Part shown: positions 1-6,667 of the stretch, one piece after another
How positions within the stretch are numbered: the stretch's first letter is position 1
Layout: each line of letters begins with the position of its first letter
Source of the DNA: Bacillota bacterium
GTDB taxonomy: Bacteria > Bacillota > Bacilli > Alicyclobacillales > SLC66
Direction of reading: 5' to 3'
Length of the DNA stretch: 33,617 nt
Assembly (NCBI GenBank): GCA_026627155.1
Contig: JAPNUJ010000016.1
Coordinates: forward strand, 6,427 to 40,043
Translations under genes and position numbers: made by a program
Notes under the pieces: generated by a model
Databases searched by the model: none
What the model was told of the DNA's origin: nothing
The model's input: the letters and a program-made list of their open reading frames with translations, nothing else

Positions 1-849
1 AACCGTAAAAACCGCCCGTTCGGCGGGATCGCTGGCATGTTCGAAAACGTTGTTTGCGACGTGCACGAACGTGTCCAACCCTACGATGTCGAGAGTGCGA
101 AACGTCGCACTTTTGGGACGACCGAGCACCGGACCCGTGAGTACGTCCACTTCATCAATGCCAAAGGAGGTCTTGCGCATCTCTTCGAGTGTGACCAAGA
201 GTCCAAACGTCCCGATCCGGTTGGCGATAAAGTTCGGGGTGTCGTGAGCCACTACCACCCCTTTTCCCAACGTCTCCTCACCGAAACGAATCATGTGACG
301 GGTGACTTCTGGATCGGTTTCCTCCGTTGGGATGATCTCCAACAGTTTCATATACCGGGGAGGATTGAAGAAGTGAGTGCCTAAAAAGTGTTTGGCAAAA
401 TCCTGGCTGCGTCCTTCCACCATCGCTCCGATGGAGACCCCTGAAGTATTCGAACTGACGACGCTGCCGGCTCGACGAACCTCATCGACGCGGGCAAACA
501 CCTGCCGTTTCACAGCGAGGTTCTCGACAACCACTTCAATGATCCAGTCGCACTCGGAAAGTCGCGCAAAATCGTCCTCAAAATTGCCGGTTGAAATCAA
601 GTCGGCCACACCCGGCGCATACAGTGGCGCTGGCTTCGCCTTCAACAGATTAGCCTTCCCAGCGTCAGCCAAACGATTGCGAACTACACGATCTGACAGC
701 GAAAGCCCTTTCTTTTGTTCGTCAGGACTGAGTGCCGTAGGGACCACGTCCAACAAGAGACTGGGAATGCCCGCGCCAGCCAGATGGCCAGCGATGGCCG
801 CCCCCATCACACCCGCTCCAAGGACCGCAACGCGTCGAATCGACAGCAT
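1..849 (-). CDS. fadN: 3-hydroxyacyl-CoA dehydrogenase, FadN-like (partial, C-terminus off left edge)
   Basis: Oxidises 3-hydroxyacyl-CoA to 3-ketoacyl-CoA with NAD in cytoplasmic fatty-acid beta-oxidation; full-length FadN also carries an enoyl-CoA hydratase domain. The visible 283 residues open with a Rossmann nucleotide-binding motif (VAVLGAGVMGAAIAG, about residues 7-21) and contain the 3HCDH_N core with the catalytic-histidine segment LGTHFFNPPRYMKLLEIIP. The ATG at 849 follows GGAGGG at ideal spacing. FadN proteins are near 790 residues, so roughly the last two thirds, including the hydratase part, lie outside the window. In Bacillus fadN is followed by the thiolase fadA and acyl-CoA dehydrogenase fadE, which would be beyond the left edge. 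A shorter stand-alone dehydrogenase cannot be ruled out from this part alone. Confidence 0.85.
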   Translation of the reverse strand, partial: MLSIRRVAVLGAGVMGAAIAGHLAGAGIPSLLLDVVPTALSPDEQKKGLSLSDRVVRNRLADAGKANLLKAKPAPLYAPGVADLISTGNFEDDFARLSECDWIIEVVVENLAVKRQVFARVDEVRRAGSVVSSNTSGVSIGAMVEGRSQDFAKHFLGTHFFNPPRYMKLLEIIPTEETDPEVTRHMIRFGEETLGKGVVVAHDTPNFIANRIGTFGLLVTLEEMRKTSFGIDEVDVLTGPVLGRPKSATFRTLDIVGLDTFVHVANNVFEHASDPAERAVFTV

Positions 850-870
850 AGATCACCCTCCTCACTTCAT

Positions 871-928
871 ACATCCATGATACCAGACCAGGCTGCGTTT
901 GAATACAGATTTTCGACTGATTGGTCAA
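871..928 (-). promoter_or_regulatory. candidate promoter(s) and operator-like palindrome for the fadN-like gene
   Basis: On the minus strand TTGACC (928-923), a 17-base spacer and TATTCA (905-900) resemble a sigma-A promoter. The -35 is half of an imperfect palindrome, TTGACC-aatca-GTCGAA (928-912). Nearer the gene there is an extended -10, TGGTATCAT. TetR-family FadR regulators bind similar inverted repeats in front of beta-oxidation genes, but no regulator gene is visible here, so the operator reading is a guess. Confidence 0.35.
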
Positions 929-990
929 TTTTCTTCTTGCGACGCTCCCGGGACAACTGCGCCCCCCTGTGCCAACGAGGCGACCACGGC

Positions 991-1048
991 AAAACGGCGA
1001 CGGCCGGTGACAGGGGGAAGATCAAGTCCCCCTGTCACCGGCCGTCGC
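991..1048 (-). terminator. intrinsic terminator of the D-amino-acid transaminase gene
   Basis: Perfect 22-base-pair inverted repeat, arms 997-1018 and 1027-1048 around an 8-base loop. On the minus strand the stem is followed by GTTTTG. It lies 56 bases past the stop of the transaminase gene and before the fadN-like gene, so it separates the two minus-strand units. The stem is unusually long and the T tract short. Confidence 0.7.
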
Positions 1049-1103
1049 GTCTCCCGCATGCCGAAAATCGTCATCTGGCGTGCTCAATGGTCGTGCGTTC
1101 CCG

Positions 1104-2033
1104 TCAGTGAACTGACACCGTCTGACGATACGCACGCTGCAAACGCCGTACGAAACTGTCATCCGCCAGTGCAGCTTGGCCGACGAACTGACCATCGATC
1201 TCGACGACTGGAGCGATCTCCGTGACCGTACTCATGGTGAAGACCTCATCCGCTGCCATCAGCGACTCCGGAGTAAAACGCGTTTCCGAGACACGCAACC
1301 CGATTTGACCAGCGAGCGACAGAACCACTTGGCGCGTGATTCCGTGCAGGATGTGTTCATCTGCAGGGTGCGTGTGAAGAACCCCCCCACTGATGAACCC
1401 CACATTGCTACTCGTGCCTTCGGTCACCCACCCGTCGCGGACAAAAATCGCATCGTTCACGCCTGCATCGAGCGCCTTTTGCTTGGTCAGGATGTTCGGA
1501 AGCAAATTCAAGGACTTGATATAGCACCACTGCCAGCGAATATCCGGTGCCAGAATCATACGCTGCCCACGTTCCCGGATCCCCTGGAACTTCGCGTCAT
1601 CGATCGGGCGCACAGTCATGGTCAAGTGGCTTGGTACAGCGGGGAAGGGGTGGTCCCGCTTGACGATGCCTCGGGATAACTGAAAGTACACTTGCGCTTC
1701 AGAAAAACCCGAACGTTCAATCGCATCGTCGATCAGTTGCGCGAGTTCTCCGCGCGTGCGCTCTTGCGCCAGGGAAATCGCCGCCGCGCTCCGCTCGAAT
1801 CGATCAAGGTGCGCTTCGATCAGATGAGGACGACGACCGTAGACGCGAATCACCTCATAGATTCCATCGCCGAACTGATGAGCCCGTTCGTCAATCGGTA
1901 TGACGGGCTCATCCAAAGCCACGAATCGGCCCCGCGCGTAGCCGATTCCATCTGCCGATTGGGTTGCCCCCTTCTCGTTCTGTGTAGCGACCGCACCCGC
2001 TCCGGCCCCTTTTTGCTCTGTCTCTATTGGCAT
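1104..2033 (-). CDS. dat: D-amino-acid transaminase (fold-type IV PLP enzyme)
   Basis: Interconverts D-alanine and 2-oxoglutarate with pyruvate and D-glutamate, feeding peptidoglycan synthesis; cytoplasmic. The PLP lysine is K173 in YIKSLNLLPN, matching the IKSLNLL signature of Bacillus D-amino-acid transaminases. The RGIVKRDHPFP loop and the C-terminal EGTSSNVGF and MSTVTEIAPV segments are typical of class IV aminotransferases. ATG 2033 is chosen because it follows GGAGG at good spacing; an in-frame start further upstream would run into the divergent HIT gene promoter. The product, 309 residues, has an extra N-terminal stretch of about 28 Gly/Ala/Glu-rich residues compared with the usual enzyme. 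Branched-chain aminotransferase is the main alternative but fits the lysine motif less well. Confidence 0.85.
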   Translation of the reverse strand: MPIETEQKGAGAGAVATQNEKGATQSADGIGYARGRFVALDEPVIPIDERAHQFGDGIYEVIRVYGRRPHLIEAHLDRFERSAAAISLAQERTRGELAQLIDDAIERSGFSEAQVYFQLSRGIVKRDHPFPAVPSHLTMTVRPIDDAKFQGIRERGQRMILAPDIRWQWCYIKSLNLLPNILTKQKALDAGVNDAIFVRDGWVTEGTSSNVGFISGGVLHTHPADEHILHGITRQVVLSLAGQIGLRVSETRFTPESLMAADEVFTMSTVTEIAPVVEIDGQFVGQAALADDSFVRRLQRAYRQTVSVH

Positions 2034-2034
2034 T

Positions 2035-2075
2035 TTGCCTCCACCACTCCTTCTTGCTATGATACTTTGTATCAT
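2035..2075 (+). promoter_or_regulatory. sigma-A promoter of the HIT gene with a palindrome over the -10
   Basis: TTGCCT (2035-2040), a 17-base spacer and TATGAT (2058-2063) give a good sigma-A promoter for the plus-strand HIT gene. The -10 is inside a perfect palindrome, ATGATAC-TTT-GTATCAT (2059-2075), placed between the divergent dat and HIT genes, where a repressor could bind. The promoter reading is well supported; the operator reading is inference. Confidence 0.55.
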
Positions 2076-2101
2076 CGCATGAAACGAGGTGAGTGAAAAG
2101 A

Positions 2102-2443
2102 GTGGATTGCATCTTTTGCAAAATCGTCGCTGGGACAATCCCGGCGAAAAAGGTCTTTGAGTCAGACCAAGTCCTTGCGTTTGAAGACATCGCCAAGGTT
2201 GCCCCTGTTCACGTCTTGGTGATACCTAAGCGGCACATCGAGTCCGTTCTCGATCTGTCACCGCAAGACGCCGAGTTGTTGGCCGCGTTGCAGACGGGCA
2301 TCACGTCGGTAGCGCAACAAACCGGCGTGGCAGGCACCGGATTTCGCGTGGTCAGCAACTGCGGGGCATCGGCCGGACAGTCCGTGTTCCACCTCCATTA
2401 CCACGTGATCGGCGGACGTGAGCTGGCCCTGAGTCTTGGGTAA
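2102..2443 (+). CDS. HIT family hydrolase (HINT-like)
   Basis: Small cytoplasmic nucleotide hydrolase or transferase of the histidine-triad superfamily, acting on AMP-lysine or AMP-type phosphoramidates and related adenylates. It begins with the typical DCIFCKIVAGTIPAKKVFE stretch, whose cysteines are a zinc-binding pair in many members. It ends with the triad in FHLHYHVIGGR (H-x-H-x-H). GTG 2102 is used because GAGGTGA (2086-2092) is better placed for it than for the other in-frame GTG at 2093; the latter would add three residues. The length of 113 residues is normal for HINT. It is transcribed divergently from dat. Its stop is 8 bases from the end of the convergent cupredoxin gene. The exact substrate cannot be told from sequence. 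Confidence 0.9.
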   Translation: MDCIFCKIVAGTIPAKKVFESDQVLAFEDIAKVAPVHVLVIPKRHIESVLDLSPQDAELLAALQTGITSVAQQTGVAGTGFRVVSNCGASAGQSVFHLHYHVIGGRELALSLG

Positions 2444-2451
2444 CACAGGGT

Positions 2452-2832
2452 CTATGGGCCGCTCTGGACATCGATCTGCCCGGATAATCCCGCTTCCGGA
2501 CTTCCGCCTGTATCTGAGAAGAACGGATACAGGCCCGTCTTGTCGGGTTGAAACCCTACGCTTGTCGTCGCCCCCGGTTGCAAGTTTTGCGTGTAGATAT
2601 AGAACGCAGGTAACACAAAGTTATGCACGTGTGCCCCTTTGTTGACGATGACGATCTTGACGTCCTGGTCTACTCTGGCCTTGATGCGAGTTGGTTGAAA
2701 CCCACGATCATCCACCACGATCCGATAGCTCGCCACGGCGGTAGGCCCTGTGACCGCGCGCGCCGTGTCGGACCAGCCGCTCGTTGCCAGAGCCACGAGG
2801 GCACATAGGGTAAGCCCACGCCTTTGCGCCAT
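2452..2832 (-). CDS. secreted cupredoxin-fold protein lacking copper ligands
   Basis: The mature part (YRIVVDDRGFQPTRIKARVDQ followed by NKGAHVHNFVLP) matches the N-terminal half of cupredoxin_1 / EfeO-type domains, including the first His ligand position. In copper proteins the C-terminal loop supplies Cys, His and Met; here it reads FFSDTGGSPEAGLSG, so these are replaced by Ser, Ser/Pro and Leu. Copper binding as in plastocyanin is therefore unlikely. From ATG 2832 the protein has a basic n-region, a hydrophobic core and an AxA site (ARA-VTG), a good Sec signal peptide. In-frame ATGs at 2898 (after AAGGTGATC) and 2922 would give a longer N-terminus, so the start is uncertain. It is the last gene of the PLD/PAP2 cluster; role unknown, probably outside the membrane. 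Confidence 0.65.
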   Translation of the reverse strand: MAQRRGLTLCALVALATSGWSDTARAVTGPTAVASYRIVVDDRGFQPTRIKARVDQDVKIVIVNKGAHVHNFVLPAFYIYTQNLQPGATTSVGFQPDKTGLYPFFSDTGGSPEAGLSGQIDVQSGP

Positions 2833-2939
2833 CACCACGCCTTGACGCCCACTTTGTTGATGCGCCTTGTGCACTGCGCGACGCCCCTCTCTGGACATGA
2901 TCACCTTGTCCAGTATCGTCATGGAGATCGGCCGTTATC

Positions 2940-2957
2940 CGGGGCTCTAGAGCCCCG
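2940..2957 (-). terminator. 18-base palindrome after the PAP2 gene, possible weak terminator
   Basis: CGGGGCTCTAGAGCCCCG is a perfect palindrome starting one base past the PAP2 stop codon. There is no T tract on either strand, so it may be only a hairpin at the 3' end or a partial terminator, and it could also reduce read-through into the cupredoxin gene. Confidence 0.3.
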
Positions 2958-2958
2958 A

Positions 2959-3525
2959 TCACACACCGCTCAGAACCATCATGAGCAACGTGGCTACAAG
3001 TGTCCCTACCGCCGCCCCCACCAAAACATCGCTGACGTAGTGAAGCCCAGCCATCACACGCGCCGTAGCGAGAAGTACTGCGAGACAGAGGGATAAAACA
3101 GCAAGAGATGGGATCCACCACGCCAAGGAGACAGCCAAAGCAAAGGCTCCCCCTGCATGGTTTGACGGAAACGAAGGATCCCGCGCGCTCTTTGGAATGA
3201 TCGGTGCAACCCCCCACCGGACAAAAGGGCGCTGGCGTCCAACGCGCAATGCGATGGCGTCGATCGCCACCTTCGTCAGTAAAGCAGCCGTCACGGCTCC
3301 GCCAATGCCAGTCAGTGCGGCTCCAACCAAGGGCCTGGCCGAGGCGATGCAGAAGGTCAACCACGCGCCCATCTCCAGAAAGAAGACATGAGGGCCATAG
3401 GTGCCGATGGCTCGCACGAATGCCTTCACCCACTTGCGGGATCGCGTCGCCTGAAACGCAAACCGCCCGAACCCTTGATCCCACTCCATGAGACGTTGCC
3501 ATGCCAACTGTACGCTACGGTTCAA
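2959..3525 (-). CDS. PAP2-family phosphatase (possible undecaprenyl-diphosphatase)
   Basis: Integral membrane lipid phosphatase of 188 residues. The three acid-phosphatase motifs are present: K-x6-RP as KVAIDAIALRVGRQRP, PSNH in SFPSNHAGGAF (usually PSGH), and the last motif as ARVMAGLHYVSD (normally SR-x5-H-x3-D). Four or five hydrophobic helices surround them. BcrC-type members of this size remove phosphate from undecaprenyl pyrophosphate in cell-wall carrier recycling; others act on phosphatidylglycerophosphate. The start is TTG at 3525, since GGGAGGG sits 8 bases before it and no in-frame ATG or GTG is well placed. It follows the PLD-like lipoprotein gene by 35 bases, so both are probably cotranscribed envelope functions. 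Confidence 0.85.
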   Translation of the reverse strand: MNRSVQLAWQRLMEWDQGFGRFAFQATRSRKWVKAFVRAIGTYGPHVFFLEMGAWLTFCIASARPLVGAALTGIGGAVTAALLTKVAIDAIALRVGRQRPFVRWGVAPIIPKSARDPSFPSNHAGGAFALAVSLAWWIPSLAVLSLCLAVLLATARVMAGLHYVSDVLVGAAVGTLVATLLMMVLSGV

Positions 3526-3560
3526 GAAAAACGCCCTCCCGCGCCATCATAGCACGCGGA

Positions 3561-4772
3561 TCATCCCCCTCCATAGCCCGAGGTGGATCCGTAGCCGCCA
3601 CCATTGCTTCCACCGTTGCCGCCTGTCCCATAGGCCGAATCCCCGCTTCCATCACTGCCCCCTGCCACGTCGGACCCACGGGCAAACTGTGTCGTCTCAT
3701 CGGCGTCTATACTTTGCCCAAAGGGGTAGGCCCCGGTCAACTCGACGTCTCCCTCATGATTGACCGAGAAGCCATGGTAGGAAAAGTTCGCACTCCCCAC
3801 AAACACGTACCGCCCGCCATCGATGGCCACGATCTTGGCATGCAAATACTCTCCGGCATACGGCGCATAGTAGCGAACCTGAACGCCCTCCGCCTGCAAT
3901 CGGCGAGCTGTTTTGTGATTATAAGGTTGGACAGGATCCAACAACACGTGCACGACGACCCCTCGGCTCACTGCAGCGCCCAGGGCGGTGATCAAATCCT
4001 GGCTGGTAAACGCAAACGCCTCGATGTCGATCGCACTTCGTGCGTCGCTGACTGCCGCCAGGAGTGCTGGCTCGATACCGGTGTCGTAGACCAAGGGCGG
4101 TCCGAACTGGAGCGCGGGTCGATCGTCCCCGTCTGCTCGAGCGTAGTCCTGCTCAAACAACCCTTCAAACGAATCGTTGGCCCGCGACATGTACACGGCG
4201 GCATCATGGTTCTGCCAACTATATTCGCCAAAGTTCATGCCTCCAAGCAGGGCATGCATGCCGGATCCGTCCTCCGTCACCAGAGACTTGATGTGTGATA
4301 TCCCGCCGGAGATGACCAAAGTTCGCACCTTGATATGGTGGGAGCGCAGAAAAGGCAATCCAGTGGCCAGCGTGTGTGGCTCTGTCGCGTCCACCACCAC
4401 CTCGACGTCAACACCGCGCGCCGCTGCGCGGGAGAGGGCGTCAAGAATGTCCGCGTCGGCCAGCTCGTACATCGTGAGATGACAAAAGCCACGACTTCTG
4501 TTGATCATGGCCAACGCCTCTGGTTTGATCTCCGCCCCCCAGAGCAGTGTGTCCCCTTGCCACTGCACCGCAGGGGGTACTCCTGAATCACCTGGGACGC
4601 GAACACCTCCAAAGGAGACGTCGCAACCCGCCAAAAACGGCGTGATCGCCACCGCCAAGAGCACCAGTGCCGTCCCCACGACGTCCAGGCGTCCCCCTCC
4701 GTTCCTCAAACGACTTGCCCCGCACCCCAGACGGCCAATCCTCCGCGAATCCCTTTTACGTCTCACGTTCAC
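3561..4772 (-). CDS. phospholipase D-like lipoprotein
   Basis: Member of the PLD superfamily, probably a phosphodiesterase or transphosphatidylase attached to the outside of the membrane. A hydrophobic segment (about 31-49) ends in the lipobox LAGC with Cys50. Two HKD modules follow. The second is canonical (H311-A-K313, D318, GSANF). In the first, H160-I-K162 is followed by E167 where Asp is usual, D168 comes next, and then GGMNF. The last 40 residues (about 365-403) are Gly/Ser/Tyr-rich low-complexity sequence. The start is GTG 4772 after GGAGAGGTG. The substrate could be phospholipid (cardiolipin synthase-like) or nucleic acid (Nuc-like); the sequence does not decide. First gene of the envelope cluster with PAP2 and the cupredoxin-like protein. 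Confidence 0.8.
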   Translation of the reverse strand: MNVRRKRDSRRIGRLGCGASRLRNGGGRLDVVGTALVLLAVAITPFLAGCDVSFGGVRVPGDSGVPPAVQWQGDTLLWGAEIKPEALAMINRSRGFCHLTMYELADADILDALSRAAARGVDVEVVVDATEPHTLATGLPFLRSHHIKVRTLVISGGISHIKSLVTEDGSGMHALLGGMNFGEYSWQNHDAAVYMSRANDSFEGLFEQDYARADGDDRPALQFGPPLVYDTGIEPALLAAVSDARSAIDIEAFAFTSQDLITALGAAVSRGVVVHVLLDPVQPYNHKTARRLQAEGVQVRYYAPYAGEYLHAKIVAIDGGRYVFVGSANFSYHGFSVNHEGDVELTGAYPFGQSIDADETTQFARGSDVAGGSDGSGDSAYGTGGNGGSNGGGYGSTSGYGGG

Positions 4773-4877
4773 GTCACACCTCTCCTGCGTTCTTACAGAG
4801 ACTGTTAGTGAACGACATCGACTTTCCTGTTTTCAGCCACGAAAGAAAGACATTACTTTGGAGACCGGCCCCGTCGC

Positions 4878-4919
4878 AAAAAAAGACGACGGGGCCGCAA
4901 TCCGGCCTTCCCCGTCGTC
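4878..4919 (-). terminator. intrinsic terminator of the mazG-like/galU/gerP operon
   Basis: On the minus strand GACGACGGGG (4894-4885 is its complement arm) pairs perfectly with CCCCGTCGTC and is followed directly by seven Ts, the textbook form. It is 77 bases after the stop of the last GerPA-like gene. A third copy of the arm (4866-4876) lies just past the T tract and could form an alternative 11-pair hairpin with 4887-4897. Confidence 0.85.
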
Positions 4920-4995
4920 ACTGACGTCCAGACACGCCATCCACCGCCACGCCTGCAATCGCAGAGGCGGCTGACCACGTCTCTCCCGCAAACTG

Positions 4996-5247
4996 CTAGA
5001 CCTGCGCCACAGGCGACCAAAGCGACTTTAGATCCCCGTCAAACGTCGGCATCGACCAAAGCGCTCGCGAGGAGAACCAGGTCCCTTCCGTTCGCAGCAT
5101 GTTCCAATCCCCCATCGCAAATCCCGCGCCCATCACGATGGGCGAATGCGAGTCCCAGTTGCTCTGCACGTTTTGGCCGAAAAACTGACCCGCAGCATTG
5201 GTCACCGACGCCGTCGTGATCTGGCCGACCTGAACATACGAAGCCAT
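4996..5247 (-). CDS. GerPA-like spore germination protein, copy 2
   Basis: 83-residue protein resembling the GerPA/GerPF family (PF10676): short N-terminal VGQITTASVTNAAGQFFGQN, then a polar NWDSHSP stretch and the Gly-rich MGAGFAMGDWN that ends the domain. GerP proteins sit in the inner spore coat and let germinants through to the cortex. ATG 5247 directly follows the TAA of the upstream paralogue, with its GGAGGG site inside that gene, so the two are translationally coupled. The C-terminal 30 residues are variable and Trp/Ser-rich. Family assignment is by pattern recognition of a short domain and is less certain than for the enzymes nearby. Confidence 0.6.
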   Translation of the reverse strand: MASYVQVGQITTASVTNAAGQFFGQNVQSNWDSHSPIVMGAGFAMGDWNMLRTEGTWFSSRALWSMPTFDGDLKSLWSPVAQV

Positions 5248-5502
5248 TTAGGGGCCCTCCCAGCTCGGTGAAAAGTCATCTTTTACATCCGAGTCAATGA
5301 TCGGTTGCATAATCACGGATGGTGTCACAGTCATCGTCGCCATGGGCATGTTGACGCTCCAGTTGCCCATGGTATATCCGGCACCAAACTGAAGCGGCGA
5401 ATGAGAATCCCAAGCATTTTGAACGTTCTGGCCATAGAAAAAGCCCACGTCGTTGGTCATGGCCGCGATCGAAAACGCGCCGACACTCACAAAAGCCGCC
5501 AC
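5248..5502 (-). CDS. GerPA-like spore germination protein, copy 1
   Basis: 84-residue paralogue of the next gene: both share an N-terminal VG strand, an FFGQNVQ / FFYGQNVQ core, N-x-WDSHSP and a Gly-rich turn (FGAGYTMGNW). Tandem small GerPA-type proteins are usual in gerP clusters of spore formers, where they build a coat layer. GTG 5502 is chosen because AGGGGGG precedes it by 6 bases; a longer reading frame upstream has no ribosome site and would overlap the serine-hydrolase gene. The tail is Met/Val/Thr-rich and ends in an acidic stretch. It probably belongs to the operon that begins with the MazG-like gene. Confidence 0.6.
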   Translation of the reverse strand: MAAFVSVGAFSIAAMTNDVGFFYGQNVQNAWDSHSPLQFGAGYTMGNWSVNMPMATMTVTPSVIMQPIIDSDVKDDFSPSWEGP

Positions 5503-5551
5503 ATCGTCCCCCCCTAACCGCTCTGCTGACTGCAGTGTATGCCAGACGGCC

Positions 5552-6667
5552 TCAGGGAGTGTGCCGACGCAGAGCCCGCACTGTGGCATCGCCGAAGGCA
5601 CGCGCCTGCGCCACGAAGGTCAAGCGATTGAAGACACCGTTATACATTCGGACCGCAACCAGCGAGAGTGCAGGCACAACCAGGCACAGACAGCCGGATT
5701 GCCCTACCATCTGCGCGCTGTTCGGGGGCACCAATGACCCGATTTCGCCGCCCCGGCCCCCGGCTTGTTGCATCCACCAGAAGAACCCTTGCCGCGGCAA
5801 GCGCCGATCGAGCGATGCCGGAGTCTGAACGGCGACGGACATCGCCAGTGCGTCCCGCAACCCCGCGTCAAGCCTCCATCCCGGCTGAGGAAGGGTCGGA
5901 TCCAGGGCGCACAGATGCAAGTGTCCCCATGCACAGAGCTCCCGCGCGCTCATGTACAGGTTGCGCCCCGCCCCGTCTGCGACACCGAGGACGAAGGGCA
6001 TCGATCGCCCAAACAAGTTGGCGTCCGGCACCAGGGTCGGCTTCGCCGCGGTTTCAAACCCGGTCTCCCCAAATCCGAATGGCCTCAACACCAGTTTGTC
6101 GAGGTGGTCGGCGACCGTTTCTCCTGTCAGTTTCTCGATCATGCGGCAAAGTAGCGTCACGCCCGCATTGTTGTAGTGCCACCGCTCGCCCGCCGCGTGG
6201 CGTCTGGAAACACCGTTGGCAGTCTCTTCGAGACCGTGCGTATGCGTGACGAGGTGGCGAAGGCTCGTTAGGGCGAGTGTCTGGCGATCAACGCCATCAA
6301 AATAGTCGCGGACCGGCTCATCGAGTCCCGGCAGTCCACCCTTATGCACAAGGGACGCCGCAACCAAACCAATGAATGACTTGCGCACAGAGTAGACGTT
6401 GAACCGCGATCTCCCATCCGTGGCTGTGGCCTCGAGCCCACCCGGCCCGCCGTACCACTCGGCAACGACTTGTCCTCGCACCATGACAAACAGCGCCGCC
6501 GCCGTCGGCGTGCTGCACCGCATGCCCGCCTGCACCTCCCGCACCATCGCCGCTTCGTCGAAGCTGCCACCATCACCGCGCTCGCTTCTTTCAAACCACT
6601 CACCCAGTGTCTGCGACGCAACGTCACCTCCTTGACCCACGCCTTGTTTCGACTCATGCTCATCCAT
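5552..6667 (-). CDS. serine hydrolase, beta-lactamase class C / penicillin-binding family
   Basis: 371-residue member of the class C beta-lactamase fold, in which an acyl-enzyme serine hydrolyses amides or esters. The S-x-x-K motif is S93-V-R-K96 (VYSVRKSF) and Y-x-N is Y165-N-N167 (WHYNNAG). The third motif, normally H-x-G or K-T-G, appears as Q-S-G (MVGQSGCL) near the C-terminus. No signal peptide is visible, so a cytoplasmic or forespore esterase or peptidase is as likely as a cell-wall enzyme. ATG 6667 overlaps the end of the upstream ATPase gene by 8 bases and lacks its own clear ribosome site, which suggests translational coupling. A strong AAGGAGGTGA lies inside the reading frame about 35 bases downstream, but no in-frame start follows it closely. 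Confidence 0.8.
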   Translation of the reverse strand: MDEHESKQGVGQGGDVASQTLGEWFERSERGDGGSFDEAAMVREVQAGMRCSTPTAAALFVMVRGQVVAEWYGGPGGLEATATDGRSRFNVYSVRKSFIGLVAASLVHKGGLPGLDEPVRDYFDGVDRQTLALTSLRHLVTHTHGLEETANGVSRRHAAGERWHYNNAGVTLLCRMIEKLTGETVADHLDKLVLRPFGFGETGFETAAKPTLVPDANLFGRSMPFVLGVADGAGRNLYMSARELCAWGHLHLCALDPTLPQPGWRLDAGLRDALAMSVAVQTPASLDRRLPRQGFFWWMQQAGGRGGEIGSLVPPNSAQMVGQSGCLCLVVPALSLVAVRMYNGVFNRLTFVAQARAFGDATVRALRRHTP

